A stretch of 24,651 nt of DNA from Lingula anatina. Lineage: Eukaryota > Brachiopoda > Lingulata > Lingulida > Lingulidae. Location: assembly GCF_001039355.2 (NCBI RefSeq), contig NW_019775721.1, positions 24,488 through 49,138 on the forward strand, read 5' to 3'. Made by a program: the position numbers and the translations under genes. Below the pieces are notes generated by a model. That model worked only from the letters and a program-made list of their open reading frames with translations, did not search any database and was not told the DNA's origin. This document shows positions 9,360-17,628 of this stretch, piece after piece. How positions within the stretch are numbered: the stretch's first letter is position 1; each line of letters starts with the position of its first letter.

Positions 9360-10140
9360 TGGGCTCATGAGATGAGCTATTCTTGACAACGTTCGGGGAT
9401 ATGGCTACCCATCGACATCATGTAGTTGAAATGTTGTTTTAACCAAAATATACTGACAGTCAATGGAAGCTTTAAGGTAGGAATGTATGCATTTTCTACT
9501 TGCAGGGGAGTTGAAATTACTCATTGTGGATTAGTTGATGACTTAGTGCTGGGGTAGTTGACATAAAAATGATATCATGTTGTCATAGTTCATTGCACAT
9601 GGGTTAGTCTTTTTGCAAAAGTTGACCAAATACAAATAAGTCGTGAAACTTAAGACTATTGTTTCTGTATGCCAATATCCTAAACAAATGATTCATTTGA
9701 AAAAAATTCAGTTTAGGGCTTCAAAATAGCACTTATGTCGAAAAATATAGAGTTTTTAATGACTGTCAGTATTTAACCAAAAGATATGCAAGATATTTTA
9801 TTTTTTGACTCTATGTAATTTAAAGTGAAAAAAGCGCAGTAATAAGACAAATTATAAGTGCTGTTATATACTGATGTAATTTGAACCAAAAACGTGACAA
9901 TCTCAATAAAAAATCAGGAAATTTCAAAGCTTAATTTTAAATACACACTAAATATAGTTATGATAAAGATATAAAATCACAAAAATTAAGGTAAGTATGA
10001 TCAACATGAAAACAAGAAAATAATAAGGTTATATTATGACAATAATTACATATCTATTATAAAATTTTACCCCCACCCCCACCCCCACCGACGGACTTGG
10101 TTGGACTCCCTGTAAATGAGGGACTCGATTGCAGATTAAC
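9360..10140. other. AT-rich intergenic or intron, nothing recognised
   Basis: Strongly AT-rich with no coding signal. A (CCCCCA)n stretch of about three units at 10069-10089 is the only simple repeat. The 14-bp word TTGGACTCCCTGTA at 10101-10114 recurs at 10808-10821, either side of the foldback element. Confidence 0.55.
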
Positions 10141-10143
10141 CTT

Positions 10144-10806
10144 TTGAGAGCGCTGAAGTTATTGTCTAGTTTCTAGTTTCGTTTTTCAAAAACTAGTGTC
10201 GTTTTTCAAAAACGATTCCGGCAACCAGAAACTAGTGTCGTTTTTCAAAAACGATTCTGGCAACCAGAAACTAGTGTCGTTTTTCAAAATTGATTCTGGC
10301 AACCAGAAACTAGTGTCGTTTTTCAAAAACGATTCTAGCAACCAGAATCTAGTGTCGTTTTTCAAAAACGATTCTAGCAACCAGAATCTAGTGTCGATTT
10401 TCGAAAAAAGACACTGATTTCTAAGCATCATAATCGTTTTTTTTTTAATTTAAAATTATACTTCTAAAAAGGGAGGCCCCGGGGGCCCTTCCCCCTCCTC
10501 ACCTTCACCTTTATCCCCCCCCCCCCCCAGCCACACCTTAACCCCATCCCCGGCATCCGCTGTGCAAGCGGCCTGTGACCGGTAGAGGCGGTCAACCCGG
10601 CCTCAGCCTAGTATCGTTTTTGCCAGAATCGTTTTTGAAAAACGACACTAGTTTCTGGATGCCAGAATCGTTTTTGAAAAGCGAAACTAGTTTCTAGTTG
10701 CCAGGTTCGTTTTTGAAAAACGACACTACTTTCTGGTTGCCAGGTTCGTTTTTGAAAAACGAAACTGGAAACTAGAAACCAGACACTAACTTCAGCACTC
10801 CAACAT
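10144..10806. mobile_element. Foldback element of inverted 39-bp arrays
   Basis: The left arm has five 39-bp units starting at 10200, 10239, 10278, 10317 and 10356 (CGTTTTTCAAAAACGATTCT, then GGCAACCAGAAACTAGTGT). The right arm carries the same unit inverted, with starts at 10630, 10669, 10708 and 10747. The outer ends also pair: AGCGCTGAAGTTATTGTCTA at the left against AGTGCTGAAGTTAGTGTCTG on the opposite strand at the right. Each unit contains the palindrome CGTTTTTCAAAAACG. The spacer (about 10440-10610) is C-rich and unrelated to the arms. This resembles foldback (FB-like) transposons. No transposase is present. Confidence 0.88.
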
Positions 10807-10829
10807 TTTGGACTCCCTGTACCCCAAAT

Positions 10830-11565
10830 CCTGCGGAAATCCCTGTTGGCCCTTGATAAAATTTCCTTCAGACTGAGCTTGTGTTAAAATGAGAACATAC
10901 GTAACAGTCACTCCTTTCAGTGACGCTCTTCTATGGTCTTAGTATTACTGTAACATACTAATACACCTTGCCATTAAATAAAATAATTAAATGTATATTG
11001 TATGGCAGATTATCAGTTCAAAACGTAATTTTGGTGCTTTTTTTATCTTTTTGGACATGTTTTAGCGGTCATTTGAAATGTGGAATACCATGTTCTTTGA
11101 ACCCAAGGCTTTGCTATTCTACATAATTATTTGTTTATAATATAATGATATTATAATACATTGGATTTTGAAAATTGATCAATATTCCAGATGTAACCAA
11201 TGGCAAGAAAGACCAAATTAAATGGCTTTTATAGCCCTAAAGAATTCAGTTCTTAATAAATTAAAGGGAATGACATAGAAGTATTCGACTATATAGGATC
11301 CGTGGAAGGGGCCAACAGTTTATTGGGGGTTGATATGCTCAACCCGTTATTGAACTGTCCGACAAGCTTATTCTGAGAGTTTAAAATCATGAATAAAAAT
11401 AATGTCTTAATGAACATAAATAGAAAAGCTGATATGCTTTTAATAAGACTAAATATGCAAAAAAACGAGCTAATTTTGCAGTTTTATCACTTTATGCCAT
11501 ATGTTTTGACGGCCATTTTTGTTATAAGCGTATTCACTATTCCTGCTGTGCTCTTCTGATAGGAT
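10830..11565. other. AT-rich stretch, nothing recognised
   Basis: No exon, RNA gene or repeat boundary seen. It lies in the presumed long intron between the SRCR and VWD exons. Confidence 0.55.
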
Positions 11566-11569
11566 AAAC

Positions 11570-11762
11570 GTTCAAAGAAGCTCTAAATAAAGTATGCCCG
11601 GCAACTTCTGGTCGTTTTCTGTTTTTCCTTATAAATTAACGGCCATATTGAACAATGCTCAATGTCTCGGCTGTAGCAACCAAGCTAATTTTGCTTCTCT
11701 CAGCCTGAAGAATGCGTTTTGTTTTAGCAAAAAAGTTTACAGAAAAGAACACTGCAGGGTCC
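11570..11762 (+). repeat. Dispersed repeat, inverted partner of 9169-9352
   Basis: This is the plus-strand copy of the repeat at 9169-9352. It contains a 61-codon frame (11594-11776) reading LTAILNNAQCLGCSNQANFA, parallel to the other copy. The two copies differ at both silent and replacement positions, so I see no sign of selection on a protein. The family is not recognised. Confidence 0.8.
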
Positions 11763-11799
11763 TACCATTGACGACTTGACTACCACCCAAGGACAGGGT

Positions 11800-12755
11800 A
11801 ACCTGAAGCTGAACAGGGCAGGCCTTTCTTAAAGCAAGCATGTTCCACATCTGCACGATATACATGACAGTAATATTACCTCAGTCTATATACCACTGAA
11901 TATTTGCCACCATAAACCAGGCAGAATTCATCGATACTTTTGTTGACGCCCCCTCTCCTGTTAGCAACATCCTGGATCTGCCACTATACATATTATACCA
12001 TTTACAAACTACTCTTTAAAAATTTCACCTCTTACGTTCCAAATCGTTATATAACCCTCATTCCTTTATTGTAAGTTATATTTAAGAACGTACCCACACT
12101 TATCTGAAACCGACCAGAATAAGTGATAAGATCATGGCGCGAGTGGAGTAAATGGTTGAAATTCGATCATCGTATAACATAATACTATTAAAATAGAAAG
12201 TGTTTTGTGTTATTTTCCATTCTAGCAGACTTTTGACAACAGTTCACTTTTTGTCTTTTTCGGTAATAATTTCTGTCTAAAGTTTGCCTAACTTAATAAG
12301 TTTCTTCTGACTTCCTCCGGTTGTCAGGGACGTATCAATTTAACAATGAGAACTTTTGCAATATAATCACATACGTACAAGAAATACTGGTGATGTTTTG
12401 ATACCTGAACTTACATTATATTCCATTCAATACATGTGCAAGCTTTCATGTTTGAAATAAAATGGACAAATAAACAAAAAAAATCTAGATTAAGAGAAAT
12501 GTCCACAGGTTGTAGACACAATAAACAACAGTCGCCTATTAAAGTGCAGAGTTTCTTCTCTATGTTTAGCAGTGAAAAAAAGGCGCCTGGTTATTATTAA
12601 GTTTAATTTTTTCGTGATAGATCACTCTGAAATTCACCAAACAAATAGCATCCCTGACATTGGCCTTAGGCTATTATAAAAGATTACACAATTGCAATAT
12701 CATGGTTCTCAAAAGTAGTAAATACATGAATAAAGATAACAGGTAAGTAAGATAC
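11800..12755. other. Probable intron, nothing recognised
   Basis: Sequence downstream (minus sense) of the SRCR donor. I searched it for the missing end of the SRCR domain (a Cys-x-His ... Asp-x-Gly-Val pattern) and found none with a usable acceptor. The acceptor-like GGTGAATTTCAG near 12630 would give an immediate stop in the required phase. Confidence 0.5.
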
Positions 12756-12759
12756 TCAC

Positions 12760-12978
12760 AACAGTTGTGCACACGGACCCCATCGTGAGGACAGTCCCAG
12801 AGGGAGCTCTCATGTCCATTGCATCTCACGTTGTTCAGAAGAATACTTCCAGTGCCACTGCCTCTGTTATATACTTTGGTACACGTTTTATATCCTAACA
12901 TCCTAGCAACAACTCTGTTGTCGTTGTTGTTGTAGTAGGAGCTACCCCAGCCATTCTGACAAACGGTGCCAAAACTAC
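12760..12978 (-). CDS. SRCR-domain exon (scavenger receptor Cys-rich)
   Basis: A 219-nt exon between the acceptor TTTCTCCTTTCAG and a GTGAGT donor, phase 1 at both ends. It encodes SFGTVCQNGWG, then DNRVVARMLGYKTC, GSGTGSILLNNVRCNGHESS and LWDCPHDGVRVHNC. This is the central part of an SRCR domain, from the WGTVC motif to the Cys before the final His-x-x-D-x-G-V-x-C. SRCR domains are extracellular ligand-binding modules. The Cys normally in VVCRxLGY is Ala here, while an extra Cys follows at YKTC. The first strand (GRVEV) and last Cys must lie on other exons. Confidence 0.92.
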
Positions 12979-13110
12979 CTGAAAGGAGAAAATGTTACGT
13001 TCTCTTTAACAAACATTTGTGGAAAATGAATATTCAGGCTAGTAGGAGGTTCGGTTCAGATGAGCGCTAACATTTCAAAACGATTCTAGAATAACGCCTG
13101 TATGTGGTAG

Positions 13111-13165
13111 TGGGGGGGAGTCTTGCATTTATATNGTGGGGGGGGGGGGGAGTCTTGCATTTATA
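13111..13165. other. Assembly join: N between duplicated poly-G segment
   Basis: A single N at 13135 separates two copies of TG(n)AGTCTTGCATTTATA (13111-13133 and about 13137-13165), which differ mainly in poly-G length. This looks like an unmerged read overlap at a homopolymer, not a true tandem repeat. It falls in the intron just upstream of the SRCR exon. Confidence 0.75.
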
Positions 13166-13347
13166 ACTGATATATTTGAATATGTGAGAAGGAGTAGTAA
13201 TTTGGCAGAGACCCCTACCCCACACCTACTCCTACCCCAGGCTCCTACGTTAATACATGTAAGCCAAATAATGATTAAATGTACTCTTTATGTGGTTTAC
13301 CAGCCAATATCAATATTCGACGGGAATAACGCTGTCTCCAACTCACG

Positions 13348-13400
13348 AAACATTACTCGACCCGTACCTGCACTTGTATCCGACGTAAATAACTGGGCAG
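13348..13400 (-). CDS. Candidate small exon: start of SRCR domain (uncertain)
   Basis: On the minus strand the acceptor-like TTTCTGCTGCCCAG is followed by an open frame LFTSDTSAGTGRVMF. It ends at CGTGAGT, where C/GTGAGT is a donor of phase 1. Joined to the next exon this reads SAGTGRVMF-R-SFGTVC, which fits the GRVEV...WGTVC start of SRCR domains, though about three residues short. The donor phase matches the SRCR exon. The phase at the upstream side (0) does not match the first exon (2), so another exon or a different border is needed. Confidence 0.35.
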
Positions 13401-13676
13401 CAGAAATTATTGTTGTAATAGTTTGTAAGGTCTGAATTGGGAAATATTAATTGCCTTGCAGGAAATGTAGACACAGAAACATGTACAGTTTTCCTATAAG
13501 ATTTCATTCCCCCAACTTCGAGGTAAGAGTTTTGTACCGTCATTTCGTAACAATGAACATTTGAGTTGTTACAGATAATCAACATTTTATTCTAATAGAT
13601 AACTTACAAAAATAAAAAAAAGAAAAAAGAAAATTAAACTCTTCAAAAGCACAAAGACATTCTACACTGCAGATAC

Positions 13677-14089
13677 CTTGGTGTAAAAGCTCTAGGCGTC
13701 CTTGATGATTTTTCAGTGAAGTCCCCGGCCAATCGGGCACCATCGAACCAAACAGGTGACTGCTTATCATCCCTTTCAACATTGGGTGGGTCTGCAGCCG
13801 TGAAAAGTATACGTTTGTCCGGTTGTCCCACTGCCAAAAGCCGTCCCTCAACGCGCACACCGACAGCTGGGTCGAATTTAACGGTAACGCCAGGTTCTAC
13901 ATTCAGCGTTACCCCCTGCGGTACTGTGATGGAATTGTTGACGTGGAACGGTTGATCTGATAAACGTAACGTCAGATCCGCGGTAGGCGACGTGTCTATG
14001 ACGGTATAAGCATTCGAAAGCGCCGAACGAGTCCCGGAAATTATGAAAAAGACGGAGAGTAATTTCCCTCCAACTCCGGTCGGTTCCAT
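13677..14089 (-). CDS. First exon: signal peptide plus beta-helix-like domain
   Basis: An ATG with a favourable context (GACATGG) at 14089 opens 137 codons, then ends at AAG/GTATCT in phase 2. Residues about 9-24 (KLLSVFFIISGTRSAL) look like a short signal-peptide core. Then comes DQPFHVNNSITVPQGVTLNV, EPGVTVKFDPAVGVRVEGRL and VGQPDKRILFTA. This matches the right-handed parallel beta-helix opening found in Bark beetle/Anakonda-type surface proteins, which also carry SRCR domains. The protein is presumably exported and extracellular. A TTAA-flanked MITE ends about 160 bp upstream, and an AT-rich TATATGATTAAATAA lies some 30-45 bp before the ATG. Linking it to the SRCR and VWD exons is inference from strand, order and domain company. 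Confidence 0.8.
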
Positions 14090-14247
14090 GTCTCACCTTC
14101 GAGTGAGGTTATTTAATCATATAATTTATCGTTATACTTCCAATGAAAAGCATATCTTATCAACAAGGAGAGTTAGAAGATCAACATTTCTATCTTGTTC
14201 AAATTAACGATGGCTGACTTAGTGACTTAGTGATTGCAAATATTTAA

Positions 14248-14584
14248 AGGGATAATAACTATTCGTATGATATCTATGCTTCACAATAAAAAAATTGTGA
14301 ACAACTCATAGAAATATAACATATTCTGTTTTACCACAAAAATGGCAGTTATAGCTATTATTCAGATATCTGAGCTTGTCTTCAGATCACGTGACCTCCA
14401 TTGATGGCTGTACTCAGTTATAATCTCTTAAGAGATTTTAACAAAAAACCAAACTGTTTAGAAAAAAACCAGGGACTAACTTTGAATGTAAAAATGGATT
14501 CATTAACCATTAGTAAGTATGGAAAAATTGTTGTTTACTCCAGGAAAATTCATTTTTTGGCCAAAACGAAGAGTTATTATCCCT
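14248..14584. mobile_element. TTAA-flanked MITE, 337 bp
   Basis: The left end AGGGATAATAACTATTCGT and the right end, read on the minus strand, AGGGATAATAACTCTTCGT differ at one position over 19 bp. TTAA stands directly outside both ends (14244-14247 and 14585-14588). A TTAA duplication is characteristic of the piggyBac and Kolobok superfamilies; I cannot say which applies. There is no coding capacity. It sits about 160 bp upstream of the start codon of the minus-strand gene, where it could contribute promoter sequence. Confidence 0.85.
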
Positions 14585-14589
14585 TTAAT

Positions 14590-15228
14590 CAAATTTGAAA
14601 CAAGACATCACAGGAAAATAGTTTCAAATATAACATTACTAGCATTGTTTTTTTTCTAGTGCAAAAAAGAAAAATGTTTTTCTTTCAACCAATTAAGTTA
14701 TTTTCTTCCATCCAAATGTTTATGCTTTGCCATAGCGATCTTTATGTTTGTTTAAAAACATGCACAAGATACCAACATCCTTCTCGCTTTATAGTGTAGG
14801 AATTATTTTATCCACCCTTTTTGTAAACGCGTGCGTACATGCAGGGTCAGATGCGGTGAACTTATTTCAACCATTCTAAAAGGTCAAAAAGACACACTAT
14901 TGCGCTCACAGAAGAAAGCCCCCCCTCCCCAGACCCTTTGAACAAGAACTTGATCTCTATTTATACGTCGCCAAAGGTGTAATTGCCTCTATGAAAGTGA
15001 ACACACACCCACCATGTACTGCCTTGCCCCAATGTCCCACTGACAATGTATTTAACACAACAAATACCGATAATGATATGAGTGATATAGTTTGTATGAT
15101 TTTTCTTTTTATGTATATTGCAGGCAAAATTCACAATGGTCTTACAACAAATGAGAAAACCTACTTAATACTTATTTATCCCGAAGAACAGAAGCTTAAT
15201 GTAGTACGTTTGTCTCAATCTCCACTAT
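14590..15228. other. Intergenic, nothing firm
   Basis: Upstream flank of the minus-strand gene. A 110-codon plus-strand frame (14991-15320) runs into the left end of the mariner element and shows no recognised domain, so it is not called a gene. Confidence 0.5.
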
Positions 15229-15231
15229 TTA

Positions 15232-15810
15232 CAGAGTGGTCAAAAATTATTTCTTTCCATCTCAATTTTGATATAAATAAGATATTTCCAACTTTATTTC
15301 ACCGAAGTGTTCCATTGGGATGACCATTTATCCTTGCAAATTCTGCAGAAATTGATACCTTTAAGGTAGCCAAATTTCAATCATCATCATCTCACGCCGC
15401 ACGGACTTTCCTTGGCCACCCTCTTCACCAGATCTCAACCCCCCAGATTTCCTCCTTTGGTGGTCACCTTAAGGAAAGAATTTCTGTTTAAAAGCCACAA
15501 ACTCTAGACTCTCTGAAGACCAACATTCGAGAAAAAGTAAGGAACAGTCCGGCTGACATGATTGCAATAGCAAATGCAAATTTCAACGTTAGTGTGGCTG
15601 CCGTTATTCAGCAGCGAGGAGTGTGGATAGAGCACATTATCAATTATTGGAATTTGACTACTTAGGTTTCTAATTTTTGCAGAATGTGGAAGGATAAAAT
15701 AATCATATTTATGAAAAAATTTGGCATAAGAAAGTTGTACATATCTTAATTATATGTACATCAAATTTGAGATGGAAAGTTAAATAGGTAGTTTTTTATG
15801 GACCACCCTG
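15232..15810 (+). mobile_element. Internally deleted mariner-like element, TA-flanked
   Basis: The 579-bp element has long imperfect inverted ends of about 75 bp. Left CAGAGTGGTCAAAAATTATT and right (minus sense) CAGGGTGGTCCATAAAAAAC share further blocks CTTTCCATCTCAA, TTTGAT and AAGATAT. TA stands outside both ends (15230-15231 and 15811-15812). Only the C-terminal part of a transposase remains, so it is non-autonomous. Confidence 0.88.
15400..15665 (+). pseudogene. Mariner transposase C-terminal fragment (DDxD type)
   Basis: One frame reads DFPWPPSSPDLNPPDFLLWW, the block around the third catalytic residue of mariner transposases; the Asp in PPDF takes the place of the Tc1 Glu. A stop follows. 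Another frame then reads KTNIREKVRNSPADMIAIAN and VSVAAVIQQRGVWIEHIINY, matching the family's end (P-x-DM, then GGHIEH). The first two catalytic Asp regions are missing through internal deletion. Confidence 0.82.
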
Positions 15811-15951
15811 TATACATCTGTGTTGCGTTTCCAATGACGACGTACCCATAACATGGCATAGATTCAACCAGGAAGGTTAAAAGTTATCAATAGATGTGTG
15901 AACGCGTGGGAAAGCGGTGGAAAAGGAATGACACCGGCTGAAACGCCATTA

Positions 15952-16269
15952 GGGACCGGTCATTATTTAAGTTAGAGGGGGGAGGTGAAGGAGAAAATGT
16001 GGGGCCTGAAAATTTCCGAGCAAATATTGGTTGGTCTCGAAATTTGAAAATGATAAGGGGTTCTTGAGAAAAATTATTTTTGTGACTTGCCGTACAAGAC
16101 ATTGTGAAAAATATAAATTTCACACTACTTTTTCACTAGTTTTATTGAGGGGGAGATCCCGAAAATTTTGAATGTTATCGGGGATTTTTTTCATCTATTT
16201 TTTTTTGGGGGGGGAGGGTTGACATTTTCCCCTCCCCCCCCCCCTCCAACTCAAATAATGAGCGGTCCC
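15952..16269. mobile_element. PIF/Harbinger-like MITE with TTA duplication
   Basis: The 318-bp element starts GGGACCGGTCATTATTTAAG. Its other end, on the minus strand, starts GGGACCGCTCATTATTTGAG, and both continue with a purine run. TTA flanks both sides (15949-15951 and 16270-16272), the 3-bp TWA-type duplication typical of PIF/Harbinger transposons. No coding sequence. Its right end is repeated at about 16507 only because of the assembly duplication described below. Confidence 0.8.
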
Positions 16270-16688
16270 TTAGTGATGTATTAATTAACTTACACTATAG
16301 AACATAATGGTTTAGACCAGGAAACTTGGCAGGTTCATATACTCGGTGGTTTTGATTAATAACACTAATCTAAACATAATACCCTTAAGACAGTTCACCC
16401 TCCTTAAAACACGATAATATTACAGAGGTGAAGTATATTGCNCTATTTTTTTTTGGGGGGGAGGGTTGACATTTTCCCCTCCCCCCCCCCCTCCAACTCA
16501 AATAATGAGCGGTCCCTTAGTGATGTATTAATTAACTTACACTATAGAACATAATGGTTTAGACCAGGAAACTTGGCAGGTTCATATACTCGGTGGTTTT
16601 GATTAATAACACTAATCTAAACATAATACCCTTAAGACAGTTCACCCTCCTTAAAACACGATAATATTACAGAGGTGAAGTATATTGC
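16195..16688 (+). repeat. 247-bp direct duplication around N (assembly artefact)
   Basis: 16195-16441 is repeated at 16443-16688, with the N at 16442 exactly between them. The only difference I see is one G in a poly-G run (8 against 7). Near-identity, the N exactly at the junction and a homopolymer start all point to two contig ends that overlap but were not merged. A genuine short tandem follows: GATATTACAGAGGTGAAG recurs at about 16691. Confidence 0.85.
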
Positions 16689-16759
16689 TATGATATTACA
16701 GAGGTGAAGTACGCGTATATTGCTATGATATTCGTACTGAAATTCTCCTTTATGAGTGC

Positions 16760-17120
16760 TCAAGAACCTTTAGAGATTACATATTGAGAAATTATATTTG
16801 CACTTTAGAAGCGTTGTTTCTTTTTTTCAATAACTACACACATTAAGTCCATGTAATCATATATTTTACTTTATCAACCCACATAAATGTACAAACTACA
16901 TGTAGCACATTGAAATGGGCAGTAGAGAAGATGTGTTAACAAATGGAATAAAAGCTAATATATCCGGGAAAGATTATCCCAAGAGTGACGGCACGCTTAT
17001 TGGTCCATGAAAATAATTGCTCGTCGCTTCAAATGAAGAGAATTGTCGAACTGTGGTCGGGATTTTACCAGTTTTTTAAATGAACATGGCTCTCGCTCTT
17101 CGACAGAACAGGGTCCCGTA
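16760..17120. other. Intergenic, nothing recognised
   Basis: No exon, repeat or RNA gene seen. Confidence 0.5.
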
Positions 17121-17124
17121 ACTC

Positions 17125-17245
17125 GAAAGCATCACGCATTGCGACCGAGCGAAAGCGTCTAGATTCCATGACTCACCCATACTCGCCCCTTATGGGGGTT
17201 ATGGAATCGAGACTCTTGCGCTGGGTCGCAGTGCGTGATGCTTTC
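17125..17245. repeat. Hairpin with 48-bp arms
   Basis: The left arm 17125-17172 and right arm 17198-17245 pair with about six mismatches of 48. The stem contains GAAAGCATCACGCATTGCGA against its complement, and the loop of 25 nt is TCACCC...TATGGG. It is GC-richer than its surroundings. It could be a small foldback MITE or a transcribed hairpin. No target duplication found. Confidence 0.8.
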
Positions 17246-17422
17246 CAGAACAGCAACCCCTCAGCCCCCCCCCCGCCCCCTCCCCCACCCCAGGACTAAC
17301 AAAACATAAATAACAACACAAACAACCCCCAAATCTTTTGACATGTGTCGGCCACATGTATTCATGAAGTCCACGATAAAAGGAGGTTTATCGATAATTG
17401 AACGAAGCTGCGTCCCGTTTCC

Positions 17423-17527
17423 CATATGATAATTCGTACACGTTAGGGTTAGTTGAAGTATTGGGGTTAGTATATGGGACGAATGTCACCTGTTCAAAGA
17501 TATGGGGAACAGACTACGGTTCCTAGC
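17423..17527 (+). repeat. Dispersed repeat, copy B (partner at 8875-8977)
   Basis: Direct-orientation match of 8875-8977, with the shared blocks GTTAGGGTTAGTTGAAGTAT, GTATATGGGACGAATGTCAC and GACTACGGTTCCTA. It lies between the 48-bp-arm hairpin and the palindromic foldback. Confidence 0.75.
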
Positions 17528-17628
17528 ACACTACCCATCCTGTACACTGTCATCTTTAAATAGAAATTATTTGGAAACAAGCCACTTGTAAGATTTTACT
17601 GTACAAGTAGTTTAGCCACCTCTTGTTG

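Noticed and set aside
10186-10431. Repetitive frames (FLKNDTSFWLPES and similar) on both strands
   Set aside because: Artefacts of the 39-bp unit, a multiple of three, which keeps any frame open.
13343-13585. Minus-strand frame with NYYNNNFCC...GYKC, similar in look to the SRCR exon
   Set aside because: The resemblance is a few Asn/Tyr residues; it lacks the SRCR motifs and its phase does not fit the neighbouring exons.
16443-16688. Second Harbinger MITE end as an independent insertion
   Set aside because: It is part of the identical duplication across the N and so not a separate element.
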